From contig NW_005178519.1 in the NCBI RefSeq assembly GCF_000350225.1, forward strand, positions 133,120 to 188,854: a stretch of 55,735 nt of DNA, given 5' to 3'. This document shows, one piece after another, positions 1 to 10,750 of this stretch (positions within the stretch are counted from its first letter, which is position 1; each line of letters starts with the position of its first letter). The stretch is from Chondrus crispus (Eukaryota; Rhodophyta; Florideophyceae; Gigartinales; Gigartinaceae). Under the pieces are notes generated by a model. The model worked only from the letters and a program-made list of their open reading frames with translations, was not told the origin of the DNA and searched no databases. The translations under genes were made by a program, and so were the position numbers.

Positions 1-251
1 TTCCCCACGTTGCCACCTTGCCACTACAATCACACACACGCCACCTTCATACCTACACAACTCCACGCCCATTTCCACTCCCTCCCATCCAATCACCCTG
101 TCCCCAATCGTCTCTATCCCGCTCCGCACAAGTTTCTCTCCATCTGCTCTGCCACTATTACCCCTCTTGCCCCACCAACGCTTCCTCCCACGCGTGCCCC
201 TCTCGCCTGCCTTTTCTTATCATTATCGATGTGGAACACGTTTCACGGAGG
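1..251. other. Left flank of the large LTR element, no gene supported
   Basis: This is CT-rich sequence up to the target-site duplication. One forward frame stays open to the junction. If the 13-kb element is removed, that frame runs on into the older gypsy reading frame at 13293. The translation is low in complexity and resembles no retroviral domain, so whether it belongs to the older element is undecided. Confidence 0.4.
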
Positions 252-256
252 GCAGC
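252..256. repeat. Target-site duplication, left copy (GCAGC)
   Basis: The five bases GCAGC directly precede the 5' LTR and recur directly after the 3' LTR at 13288-13292. A 5-bp duplication is typical of Ty3/gypsy integrases. It shows that 257-13287 entered as one unit. Confidence 0.85.
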
Positions 257-919
257 TGTGGCATAACGGCGGTTCGTGATTAGATTTAGATCAGATCAAT
301 ACGAACCACACACGCGCACACGTGTGCCCCCACGTGTACGGGGGACCCGCGACCACACGCGTACACGTGTAGGAGGGGCGTACCACCACACACACAGTAC
401 ACGTCTCACACGTGTGCTGTCAGCCCCGACGGCTGACAGCATTACAGCGCGAGACGACCCGCGCTACAGTACGTTACTACAGCATACTGGTACTGTAATG
501 TTATGATAGAGGCATTGGATACATTAAATACGAGCGAGACCGGCGGCGGAGTAGGTGGACAAGCACGGACTTGTCCACGACCTACCGCCTAGGTCCGTCC
601 TCCAGCTTAACTAACGAGCGCGATCCGCATTCGCGCGCGTTAACCGGGAAAAAGCGGGTAGGGGACAGCCGCGTACGCGAGCGAGCCTAGATCCGCCTCC
701 GCCCGTCAGCGCTGGTACGTTACACAGCGCTGCTCCGGGGCGTCGAGGCGTAGATCGGCCCGTGCGTACGCTCGTCCCCGACCGTCCCGCTCTACCACGC
801 TACCAGGGCCCGCTTCCCTGTCCCGTTGGGTGTGTGTTCTCCCCGTCTTCTCGCCCCTCGTACGGGGTCTACGTCGAGCAGAGTATACACCCCTCTCCGT
901 TGGGGGGTGTTATACTACA
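257..919 (+). repeat. 5' LTR (663 bp)
   Basis: It begins TGTGGCATAAC and ends TTATACTACA, the usual TG...CA termini. It is collinear with 12633-13287 except for about 20 substitutions and 8 extra bases near 515-530. It holds several CACGTG/ACACGTGT motifs and strong inverted repeats: an 11-bp stem with loop CCGAC at 415-441, an arm pair around 552-588, and a stem at the end of the LTR at about 891-917. No confident TATA box was identified. The transcription start is probably inside the LTR, by analogy with the family. Confidence 0.92.
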
Positions 920-937
920 GTGGTCTCCCGACCTAGA
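920..937 (+). other. Possible primer-binding site
   Basis: Directly after the 5' LTR, one base in, is TGGTCTCCCGACC. The TGG start matches the complement of a tRNA CCA end, as expected for a minus-strand primer site. I could not assign the tRNA, and self-priming is not excluded. Confidence 0.35.
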
Positions 938-999
938 AGACCCCGGAGTACGTTCTCCGAGAAGACCTCTTAGGCCCTCCGCGATTCGATCGCGTCGAG

Positions 1000-1680
1000 A
1001 TGAGCCAAGAGTTTGAGCCCTCGATCTGTTCCGAAGCGGCGGATCCGAGTCCGGACGCTGTGCGATCCCCATCCGCCCCGTCGGGCGACGGCGACGCAGG
1101 TCCTCGTGACCGCGAACCATCGCTCGGATCCTCCAAGGAAAGAGCGGCGGCGATGTTCGAACGCATAGCCGAATACATCGAGGAAGTCCGTACTTCCCTT
1201 CGGATCGATGTATCGGACCAAGTATACACTCGATGCATGGCCGAACTCCGCTCCCTGCGTGAAGAGAGGTTGGATAGAGTGACGCAGTCCTTAGAGAATC
1301 TCCGAGCACTGATCGACGAGTTGCACTCGCGGAAAGTGCTCGTCGAAGATTCGCGTCTCGTATCGCCCGGACCGTCCGGGCAAGGTCGTCCCAAGGGGCC
1401 GACCCCTACGAGACGACCTGAGGACCTATCCTCCCCGTCCGCGGAACAGTTGGGTGCGTTCGCGCACCAGTCCGCCGAGCTCAACGCCACGTGTCGGCGT
1501 GCTCGTGACATGGAACGGACCATGGTCGCAAGGCTGCCCGGTGCCCCCACGAGAGGGCCCAGTGGTACCGTACCTCCGAGCGCCGTCGCTCCGGATCGTT
1601 GGGGACCGGCTGGTGCCGACACTAGCCGAACCGCGGAAGGCAACCGCCTTCCTTCCGACAGGCGCGAATTACGCGTCTGA
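1000..1680 (+). pseudogene. gag, N-terminal part (226 codons)
   Basis: The frame starts with ATG 80 bp after the LTR and leader. It encodes a hydrophilic protein rich in Ser, Pro and Glu with a Glu/Arg-rich stretch in the middle (about residues 60-105) that looks helical. No domain was recognised, but the position identifies it as the start of Gag. It ends at a TGA, while the next frame (1454-2737) overlaps it by about 230 bp. A +1 shift would be needed to pass from one to the other. Whether that shift is programmed or damage is unknown. Confidence 0.6.
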
Positions 1681-2737
1681 GACCCAAGCATTGCCGCCTA
1701 TCCCCGGAAGTAGGCGGCACATGGAACGCGTATCGTATCGCGACGACCCTGACCGTGGAGGAGCCGCCCGCGGATCCGGAGTACCGATGCATTCTGTCGA
1801 TCCTCGCTGGGGCGGCCACCCGCCGGCGGATTACGCCGAGCATCCCGGTCCGGTAGACGTCCGTACGCTACCCGTCACCCCCTTCGGCACGCTGGGTCCC
1901 GCCGAACCCGGACTCGAGCCGGTACATACGATGATCCAAGAGTTCAGCGCCGTCGCTGACTATCGTATGTACCGGCCGGATAACACCTCGAGGCTCGTTA
2001 CCTCGGGTGACGCGGGACGGATCGCGAAGTACGTTCAACGCTGCCGTGGGATCCGACCTACCATGAGGAGCTTTGACGGTACGGACCCGATCCAGCTCCT
2101 ACCGTTCTTGAAGGATGTCCGAATAACCTTCAACTCGCAACACCTTACCGAAGGTGTTGCGGTACGAGTCCTCGCGCACTTCTTAGAGCGCGACGCGGAG
2201 CGCCTGTATACGAGTTATACAATGCGTGGCCTCCGCGCCGGCCAGCTACACGACGACGTGAGCTGGCCGGGGCTCGTGAACCAGTTCCTGAAACGCTACC
2301 TAACCGACGACGTGTTAGGTGAAGCGTACCACGCTGTCGCGACGGCGCGACAGCAATCTCATGAAACGGAGAGCACGTTCGCGGACCGGCTCGAAACTGC
2401 CGCGTTCCGGTGCACGGCGGTGTTCTCAGAACAGTCCCTCGCGCACTACTTCGTGCAGGGACTAGCACCGGCGACCCGTACCGCAGTTTCCGAAACTGTA
2501 CAGCGGCTGCCGAGCCGCCAGAAGACCGATCTTCCAACCATCCGCCGTACTGCCACGGCGGAAGGCACGACGTACCGCGCTCGGCGCGGTTTACCCCTGC
2601 CGGATACGAAACCGGCAGGGAGGGCTGGCAGGACTACGAAGTCCGCCGCAACAAGTTCGCCCGCCTCGACCCTCCATATCGGGGAGGATGAGTGGCAGGC
2701 CGACCCTGTACTCATTACGCAAGGACAGGACCCGTGA
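1454..2737 (+). pseudogene. gag, capsid-like part
   Basis: This frame lies one base ahead of the preceding gag ORF and overlaps it. From about position 2050 it encodes a segment with a Phe-Asp-Gly-Thr-Asp motif, followed by a predicted helical region ending in a Phe-Val-Gln-Gly-Leu motif. That pattern is common in Ty3/gypsy capsids. The first part of the frame (1454-1680) is probably a shadow of the N-terminal ORF. The junction with the next frame lies between 2692 and 2737. The coding stretch is unusually full of perfect stem-loops, for example four between 2521 and 2620. Confidence 0.6.
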
Positions 2738-3600
2738 GGGGACTACCCCCCTCACCGATGTCGACCGGAATGACATCGAGTTACGCGACCGCCTTCGCGG
2801 CCACTCCAAGAGTGGCAAGGGGTACGGATCCCCGGGTCGCAGAGCTCGACATCTCAAGTCGAGATGCAGGAGCCGAAGCCCCTCGCGTACCCCTCCTCAC
2901 CGATGAGGAGGCGCGTCACGCGGCGACCTTCGCCTCAACGGATGGCAGCGCGTACGTGTGCTGGCTATGCCGTACGTACGGACACGCCATGTACGCGTGC
3001 CCGTTCCTGTCGCCGGAACAACGAATGTTCACGGCGTACAGGAACTATCGCTACCAGATGGAGACGCGCCCCGGAGCGCGTAATCTCCTCCGGCAGTCGG
3101 TCGGCGAGGGCCGTCCCCCGCCTCAAGGTTTCCCGAATCGTTCGGGTGGGGGCGCACGCTTCGCCCCACGCGGAGGCGGGTATCGTCGTAACGAACTCGA
3201 TCGTCGTGATCGATCAGATTACCGCCCGTCGGACACATGGTATCCCCGTCAAGGAGGGAGAGGGGACCGAGACCGTTCTCGGTTACCCCAACAGGTACAA
3301 AACGCGATCATGTACCTGCAAGATTGGGTAGACGATCCGTATCCTCTACCCACGGAGGGGCGCGAAGGAGACCCGACTCGCCTCGTCCCTCATATCCTGC
3401 GACGACCGGACGTCCCAGGTCAAGGTCAGGAAGTACGCGAATACTTCGCTGATGACGCGCGGCCGCAGTGGGGGGTCGTCCCGACCCACGCGGCCAAGGA
3501 CCCGAAGAAGACCTGGCCACTGATGGCCAGGAAGGTAGCTCAGATAGCACCGGTAGTTCGAAAAAAGGGTAAATACGGCTACGTACACGCGGTCGCGTGA
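2692..3600 (+). pseudogene. gag, nucleocapsid part with CCHC zinc knuckle
   Basis: The reading frame returns to that of the first gag ORF. At about residues 90-103 it holds a C-X2-C-X4-H-X4-C zinc knuckle (CWLCRTYGHAMYAC), the RNA-binding signature of retroelement nucleocapsids. An Arg/Gly-rich tail follows, which fits RNA binding. The frame ends in TGA at 3598-3600, and pol does not continue in it. Overlap with the capsid-like frame is 46 bp, so the two were probably once one ORF. Confidence 0.65.
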
Positions 3601-3718
3601 GCCGTCTTATCCCTACGAACTAGACCGGACCCCGCGTGCTCGCCAAGGACACGGGGGGTATTGTCCGATAATACATCCCCCGCTTCCGGGAGCGAACACG
3701 GGAACTCCTGCGACGCCA

Positions 3719-4162
3719 ATGCAGGAGAGCGCGAGCGTCGAGGCCTCCGTAAGCCCGACGCTGGAGGAGAGCACCACCGGGACACCGTCAACCCCGGTGA
3801 TGCTGAGCGAACACGATGGAAGTAATGAAGACCGAAAGGAGCCCGTCGATCTCCTAGCTTCCGTGAGCCAAGGCCCACCAACGAACGGTCCTCCGCGTAT
3901 GGACCCGAGCACTCGAGGGGGCGTCACCGAGCCGCGGACGCCCCAAGAAACGCGTAGAAGGAAGCGCAAGAGGGGTCAACACCGAAAGCGAAAGCCCCGA
4001 CGGAACGACCTCACCGATAAGGTCGCGCCTAAGATAGTCGATGGCCTCGTGTGCCTCATGACGTCAAAATATATAACGTCTTGGGCTCCGTGGCCACCGG
4101 AGGCAACGCGTTCAAGCCCCACACGATCGCCGTCGATACGTGTTCGGGGTACAACTTGGTGA
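3719..4162 (+). pseudogene. gag-pol linker ORF, basic
   Basis: This 147-codon frame overlaps the start of the protease frame. It encodes an acidic, Ser/Thr-rich first half and a run of Arg/Lys around residues 80-100, then reads toward the protease. The last approximately 35 codons overlap the protease frame at 4051 and are likely shadow sequence. No domain was recognised. Its position suggests the linker between nucleocapsid and protease, displaced by a frame change near 4050. Confidence 0.4.
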
Positions 4163-5760
4163 GGAAGGCCGACCTCCCTCCCGACTGGACCCGTTACGTG
4201 ATACGGGACGCGCCATTACCCCGACTGGCTGGCGCGAACAGTAACCCGCTCCGACTTACGGCCGTCGTCCATCTCGCGGTCCGGTTGCGGAACACGACGT
4301 TCCGCATACCTTTCGTAGTGGCCGAACAGCTCGCTGTTCCCGTCCTACTTGGGACCGCGTTCATCGATTCCCACGTACACAGCATAGACATCGATGGCCA
4401 GAAGCTCGAGCTTCGCCACGGTGGCTCCGTAGCCATCGTCGACGGGAAGGGGGAGCCGACTCCCCCTAACAGGCGACGCGGACGCCAGACGAGCCGGCCG
4501 GATGTACGCGAGGAGGCCCCGCAGGCGATCCGAATCGCCCGCTGGGTTACCATCCCCGCGATGTCACAAGCCCGAGTGCGTGTGACAACTGCGGGGAGGG
4601 GCCTCGTGTTCCTGGAGCAAAAGGCCTCACTCCAACACCGACATGGAGTGAGGTTGACGAATGGCGTCCCGGTGGTTCTGCCGAATCAGACCTTCGACGC
4701 CATCGTCGCGAACTTCTCGCGACGGGAGAGGCGGCTTCCGAAGCACACCGTCGTGGGATACGCGAAGCGCAACCCCCTCGCGATCCTCACTCCCGAACGT
4801 AAGGTCGCCGAGGGGATCGCGCACGCGCTACACCTGACCGACTTGACCGATCAAGTCGGTGGGGTAGGAGTTGGCCGATCCAACTCCGACGATAAGACCA
4901 CTGCTAGGGGCAGGGGGGTCGACCCGGTCGAACGGTCACCTTTATACCAACCGACGGCGAGGGGTACTGTACTCCACCAGCAAAAGGATCCCGAAAATCC
5001 ACCGATGGATTGGGAAAAAGAGATCGACCTGTCATACATCGATGATGACAAGCTCCGTGGCCACGTACTCCAGATGCTCCGTAAGCACTCGAGTCTGTGG
5101 AGCGGTGCGCTTGGAACGATCCAAGCCACGGAGCACCGCATTCCCCTCGAACCGGGAACGAAACCGATTCGTTCTATGCCCTATCGGAAGGGCCCGGCCA
5201 TGCGCGAAATGGTGGCGAAGGAGGTCAACAAGATGTTGAACGCAGGGGTTATCGAACCCGCTAGCACCGAGTGGGCGTCCCCCGTGGTGCTCGTACCGAA
5301 GAGAGACGGCTCTCTTCGGTTCTGCGTGGACTACCGGCGTCTCAACGCGAAGACTGCAGCGGATTCGTATCCGCTGCCGCGTATGGACGACTGCATCAAC
5401 TCGTTAGGAGATGCAGCCGCCTTTACGACGTTGGACTGCAATTCCGGTTATTGGCAGATCCCGGTAGCTCCGGAAGACCGGGATAAGACAACCTTTACGA
5501 CGCACATGGGCACGTTTCGCCAACTGCGAATGCCGTTTGGACTAAAAGGGGCACCGGCCACCTTCCAACGCGCACTAGATATTATTCTCTCACGCGTTCG
5601 CTGGCAAATATGCCTCGTCTATCTCGATGACGTTATAGTGTTCTCGCGTACGCACGCGGAACACGCGAAGCATCTCGACACTGTCTTGAGCTTGCTTGGG
5701 AGTGCCGGAATCTCCCTCAAGCTCAAGAAGTGTATACACTTCTTGAGCTTGAGGAAATGA
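4051..5760 (+). pseudogene. pol: aspartic protease and reverse transcriptase (interrupted)
   Basis: The N-terminal part has a retropepsin-like active-site motif VDTCSG, where D-T/S-G is usual, and a downstream VLLGTAF motif typical of the second protease segment. Reverse transcriptase follows, with motifs ASPVVLVPKRDG, FCVDYRRLN, TTLDCNSGYWQIPV, FGLKGAPATFQ and the catalytic YLDD. The frame ends abruptly at TGA 5758-5760, just after a 40-bp perfect palindrome (5715-5754). That palindrome replaces the usual connection segment to RNase H. The Cys in the protease motif is unusual and may reflect decay. Codons around 5295-5320 form an 11-bp stem-loop inside a conserved motif. Confidence 0.85.
5715..5754. 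repeat. 40-bp perfect palindrome in pol
   Basis: The two 20-base arms meet without a loop between 5734 and 5735 (centre GTATAC). It lies exactly where the sequence joining reverse transcriptase to RNase H should be, and that piece (the usual GHxV region) is missing. Reading resumes in the same frame after a TGA at 5758. This suggests a snap-back or template-switch event that copied one arm and lost the segment beyond it. Confidence 0.9.
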
Positions 5761-5781
5761 CGTGCCCCAGGTAAGTTAAGC

Positions 5782-6819
5782 GTGGCGGACACGGCGGCCG
5801 ATGCCTTCAAGACGTTCACGTTCCCCAGGACACTTACGCAAATGCGCTCGTTCCTCGGGGCGTGCAACGTATACCGCCGATTCGTTAAGGGTTTCGCAAA
5901 GATAGCGCGTCCTCTGACCGACATGACGCGCAAGGGTGCGGATCCTGACTTCTACAACCCCACGGAGGCCCAACTGAACGCGTTCGATAACCTCAAGAGG
6001 TGTATGATCGCTCCGCCGATCCTCGCACTACCGCGGTACGGCCGTCCGTACATGATCGACACGGACGCGAGTGCCTACCAGCTTGGCTGCACGCTGCTCC
6101 AGGAGCACGACCAGCCAAACGATTGGCGCCCCGTAGGCTATTGGTCCTACTCGCTGAAAGACAGCGAGCGCAACTACAGCGCCACGGAACGCGAGTGCTT
6201 CGCCGTAGTGTGGGCCGTCCGCACACAACGGCCGTACGTAGAAGGAACGAAGTTCACCGTCCGAACGGATCACGAAGCCTTGAGGTGGCTCATGTCCCTC
6301 ACAGAGAGTTCTGGAAGACTCAACCGGTGGCGGCTACGTCTGGCTGAATACGACTTCACCATTCAGTACCGCCCCGGGCGCGTTCATCAGGTGCCCGATG
6401 CCCTGTCACGCCTCGTGTCGCCTCGTGTCGCCGATGACCCTCGCCCCACCGTCGAGGTGGATGACGACATTCCCACCTTCGACGGCGGTACGACCGTTCG
6501 AGACGTATCGAACGAGCTCGCGGACCGCGTTTGTACAGCGAGCTGTGACCATCAGGCCGTCCATGTCTTCGTGACGACACGGAACCAAGCCGGGTCAAGA
6601 ACGAGGTCGCGAGTACAAACGCGCGACGAACCGCGAGGCGACGACGAAGCTCCCGCTCTCCAAGGACCCACTTCGTTTTGGGAGAAGAACGACGAGTTCG
6701 ACGCCGCCGACATCGAGCGCGCCGAAGACCCCGAGGCTGACGCGCCCGACACCCCGGTCGCCCCACCGCAGGACGACCTCTCGGCCCCTCTTACGATAGA
6801 GGAGATAGCCGAGGAGTAA
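5782..6819 (+). pseudogene. pol: RNase H region and integrase linker
   Basis: This continues the frame of the reverse transcriptase. It opens with the thumb/connection motif MRSFLGACNVYRRFVKGF, then RNase H with IDTDASAYQLG, the ATERECFAVVW glutamate motif and VRTDHEAL, followed by LNRWRLRLAEYDF and a PDALSR motif. An acidic, variable spacer of about 110 residues follows. The frame ends at TAA 6817-6819 directly before the integrase, and reading resumes in the same frame, so this is one point stop. A CAA to TAA transition would explain it. Confidence 0.82.
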
Positions 6820-6822
6820 CGC

Positions 6823-7446
6823 GTGGATGACTTCTGCCAAACCGTTTTGGCACGACAGTCAGAGTCCCGGGACTCCGCGTTCTTCGAGGACCACCAAGGG
6901 GTGCTCAAGCGGAGACACCCCTTAGACCCTGATATCGTTCAGGTGGTGGTACCTCGTGCGCTCCGCGCCAGGCTCCTCCGCCTGTGCCATAACCCGGCCA
7001 TCGCGGGGCACCCGGGCCAGAATCGTATGTACTTCGCCCTTCGACGTGAGTACTACTGGCCCCATCTCACTGCAGATGTCGCTGCCACGGTGCGAGGGTG
7101 TCGGACCTGCGCGATGAACCGGGTCAAGTTGCGGAAACACCTCAACCGTTTGAGGTTGTTTCCCGCTAAGCGGCCACTCGAGAGCCTCCCGATTGACATC
7201 TTTGGACCGCTCCCCAAGACGAAGGCAGGGAATCTTTTCCTCCTCGTTATCGAAGACCGCTTCACTAAGTTAACACAAGTTGTCGCGCTTCGAACAGTGA
7301 CCGCGTACACTGTCCCGACAGCATTCTGTTACGCGTGGGTCTTCAAATACGGCGTTCCGCGTTCGCTGTTGTCGGCCAACGATCCTCAATTTAACGCGAA
7401 GTTCGTCCACAGCGTGTGTCGCGTACTGGGGATAACTAACTTATAG
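6823..7446 (+). pseudogene. pol: integrase zinc-binding and first catalytic half
   Basis: This is the same frame as the preceding pol pieces. It encodes the H-H-C-C zinc domain (GHPGQNRMYFALRREYYWP, then CRTC) and the first catalytic aspartate in PIDIFGPLP. The second conserved site, normally S-D-N-G-P-Q-F, reads SANDPQF, so the aspartate is not in its expected place. The frame stops at TAG 7444-7446, just before TSAYHPQTNGQVE, which lies in frame downstream. The altered second aspartate makes the integrase probably inactive even without the stop. Confidence 0.82.
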
Positions 7447-8280
7447 ACGTCCGCGTATCATCCCCAGACGAATGGGCAGGTTGAACGTTAGAACCGGACT
7501 ATCGCGTCGATGCTTCGGAACTACGTCAACGAGCATCAGGATGATTGGGACGTGTACGTGGGACCGCTTACGTACGCGTACAATTCCCACGTACACCGAA
7601 CCACGCGTACGACACCCTTTGAGCTCGTGCTCAGCAGACCCCCGCCGGAGTTCTCTCTTCGAAGAACCGACGGGGACGCACCCCCTCCGGACAGGAGAAC
7701 TCAACGCGCAGAGTTCCTCAAGACTTTGGACGAGATGATCCAAAAAGCTTACGAAAGCTTGCATCGTACGCAAGCCCGCTACAAACGCGACTTTGATAAA
7801 CGCGTACGAAGATTTAACAAGCGACTCAAGCCCGGGGATTATGTGTACCTCAACCCCACCGATGGGGCGAAGACGTCGGACAAGCTCGCGTCACCTGCCG
7901 TTGGATCATACCGCGTATTGGCCAACGACAAACGAACCATCACGATCGACCGTGATGGGGTGACGGAGCGCGTCTCGGCAGACCGCTGCGTGTACGCGCC
8001 CTCTCCGACGGACGCGCCACGAGCAAGTGCAACAACCCCAGGTGACCTTGCCGACAAGGTCACCGAGGGCACGCAGTACGCGGTCGAGCGTCTGCCCAAG
8101 CATCGCGTGGTAGAGGACGGAACTACGGAGTTCGTCATCAAGTGGGCTGACTACGACGAGCCCACTTGGACTGCACGAACACATGTTCCCGAGGAGCTAG
8201 TGTCGCGATACGCGAAACGACTGAGAACGCGTACAGGCAGGGAACTCACCTCCGAAGTGAACGCTGTCGTTCACTCTTGA
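7447..8280 (+). pseudogene. pol: integrase C-terminal half and chromodomain
   Basis: After the TAG at 7444 the same frame encodes TSAYHPQTNGQVER, which carries the catalytic glutamate. A second TAG follows at 7489-7491, then an open frame from 7492 to TGA 8278-8280. The open part has the usual LTYAYNSHVH and TPFELV motifs, a basic linker and a GDYVYL SH3-like segment. It ends in a chromodomain-like stretch (about 8070-8220) with FVIKWADYDEPTW followed by ELVSRY. Chromodomains at the integrase C-terminus define chromoviruses and are thought to target chromatin. The end of the ORF carries an 8-bp stem-loop at 8256-8275, directly before the internal polypurine sequence. Confidence 0.8.
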
Positions 8281-8292
8281 GGAGGGGGCCCC
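8276..8292 (+). other. Internal polypurine-tract-like sequence at the end of pol
   Basis: The sequence around the pol stop (TTCACTCTTGAGGAGGGGGC) is the same as that directly before the 3' LTR at 12611-12630. The true priming site for plus-strand DNA should be the one adjoining the LTR. The copy here could act as a second, central priming site or mark a duplication boundary. Confidence 0.6.
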
Positions 8293-10750
8293 CAACCGCT
8301 TCGTCACCGAGTAATTAACACGCTGCGGTTAGGAACAGATGACGCGTATGAACGGACAAATGTACCCAACCGGGGTGGCACACGAAGGCGCGTGACGCCA
8401 AAACGTATTGGCCGTCAAGCTCATCGGATACGACACACGTCGTCGAGAAGACGCGAGAAACGGAGACAGTACGGACTGTACAATAAAAAAGGCAGCCCTG
8501 TATCAACGGGAGGATACGACCTCCCAAGAAACGTGAACGCGTCACGGGAACACCCGCCGATAGGGTGCTCGAATCGGAAAACAAGAACGACGCCAAGACG
8601 TATGGACAGTCCGAGCTCACTACGCGACACACCAATGCCAAGCGGAACGAACCGCTGGAAACGCAATGTGTCACGTAGTCACCAACGAGAGGCAGGAGGG
8701 CGACGCCACCCCCTAGCCAAGAAATGACGCGAACGGTCGCGACGAGCTCCACTCGTAGGGAGACCCACGATCCCGTGACCGCGCACGACCGTAGGGGTAC
8801 CGATGGGAAAAGGGGGGGCCAACAAGAACTAAAAAGCCGCGCGCGTCGCCCGAACCCCCAAGTCAATCCGTTACCACGTACCCGAAATAATTTGGGGAAC
8901 GGACCAAAAATAGGTGAAAAATACGGTCCGAATGACACTGTATGCCAAGCCACCGCCGCCTCTGGAAATAATTAAAGAAAGGGAGGGCGTACAGTAAGGT
9001 AAAACGCACGTGCGCGCGTGTGAACGTGCGCATAAGACCGACAGGACAAGTGTCGTCAGGGGCGACACGCAATTTCACAGCGGAGATCAGCGTGCGGAAC
9101 GCACTGCCCTTCGGTGGGGTAAGAACCACACTGCACGGAGGAGGGATAGGAGCGGAGTCCCCAACCTTTCCCCCATGCCTACATGCCGGTGCGGTCGTGT
9201 TCGGGCCGCCCGAGGCGGGCTATGACGCAGATTCAACGGCTCGCTGCACCACCGCGCACACGTCAAGAAGGACTCAAGCAAGGCCATCGCCGGGCGACCG
9301 TCATCGGGCCACGAAAGGTGGCTCCGGCCTTACCTCCGCGGTCCCTACGGGCGCACGCGCATCCGCCTTACGACAGGCAGATGGGGAAGCGCGCCCGCGC
9401 GAGGCGCCCGCGCCAGCCTGCACGGAATCGCAACAGAGGAGCTCGAGACGCTACTGTCTAACGTTTGTTCTTTTCCCAGCGAGCACGTGCGCAGAGACCA
9501 GGAAGACGGCGCATCGCGCCCGCACACAATGTCGACCGAACGGACAAATCCGCCGCTCAAGAGGAGACCAAGTACGGCGCTTGCTCCGGTCCCAACGAGA
9601 ACCCGCACCGAGCGGCACGGAGGCTATCTCGTCGCCGACTGCGTCGGAAGAGGGCGAAACGGAAGGGGGAAGAGGGAGGTCGCTGAGAGTTTGAATGGAG
9701 AAACGGTGGGAATGAGCTGAAGCCTCAATTGGGGGATGACGTCTCCCCCCCACTGCTCGTAGACGCGTGGGGATCGCGCTGCCCGCGCCTTCTTCTGAGG
9801 GCGCTCCCCTCTAGGGGAGCACGACTCCCCCCTCTTTCTTTCAGTACGCAGCGCCGTCGGCGCACCCTCCAGCACCGCGCGCGCACGCATCAACAGGACA
9901 TGGGCCAGACCATTGTCGCGACCCCTACCACCCCTTCGCCGTGCGACTGGGTGACGCGTACGCGCACGCATACACTCAGTCCCCTCGAAGCCTCGATAGG
10001 AGAGATACGCGTGAATGGGGAGCTAAGTCGACCGCGAATGGCGACCCGGCGCGATCGGCGACACTGACGCGTAGAGGAGCCGAGGAACGAGATTCGAGAC
10101 ACGCGTTCAGAGGCGAACCGACGCCCCGCGGCTCCCTTCGGACGGGAGCGGGACAGCGCGCGGTTAGGACCGGTGAGAACGCGTGGCGTGGCGAAGGCTC
10201 CGGACGAAGAACCGGGACCCCTCTCCCACCTCATCGGACGGGGTGGGATGAAGGAAGACGCCAAGGGCGCCACACGGACCCCCCCGCGCAAGAGATGAAA
10301 AGGTGAGATCGGGACAGGACACCTCGCATCGACGACGGGCCGGGGGAGGAGTTCTACTAATTTACGAGGACACCGACGCGGAGAGAGGGTGCTTCGAAGC
10401 TTAACTCACGCGATCGAGGGTGAACCGATCTTCCGCCTTGCCCGCCCCTCTGGTGGGGAGGGACGGAAAGCAGTCGTAACTGCGGAGACTGCGCAACGCG
10501 GGGAACGACACGAACGTCAGCCTCAGACTCCCTGTCTACCTCTCCGGAGACTGGGGAAGGGGGACGCGAACTAAAGACCCAAGCGGGGGGAGACGGTGCT
10601 ACTATTTTACGAAGATGCAAGAGCCGAGGACGGAACCTCGGAGTCTAATAGGGCCGCCCGATTAATGGCTCGGGCTATCAGGCGTCTCCGCCGGATCGGA
10701 GACGCGGGAGGGCTGAGGACAGTAGCTCGGGTGCTGGGGCACATCTGTCC
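8281..10750. other. Post-pol region of the element without a supported gene
   Basis: These 2.5 kb are GC- and CpG-rich and have many overlapping frames of 60-220 codons on both strands. None starts well or resembles a known domain. The longest is a minus-strand hydrophobic frame at 8315-8953 that begins with GTG, not ATG. Short inverted repeats continue here, for example GCTCCCCT/AGGGGAGC at 9803-9820 and a 9-bp stem at 10682-10705. The region may be an untranslated or regulatory part of the antisense unit, or a decayed extra gene. Confidence 0.45.

Noticed and set aside
7444..7491. TAG codons as programmed readthrough or an altered genetic code
   Set aside because: Host genes here use TAG, TAA and TGA as normal stops, and the same pol has TAA and TGA stops plus an altered catalytic residue; decay is simpler.
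8315..8953. 212-codon hydrophobic antisense frame in the post-pol region, possible envelope-like protein
   Set aside because: It begins with GTG, has no signal peptide plus ectodomain plus anchor layout, and lies in GC-rich sequence where long chance frames are expected.
9020..9694. 224-codon forward frame in the post-pol region
   Set aside because: GTG start, Arg/Ser/Thr-rich low-information translation, overlapped by other frames of equal quality.
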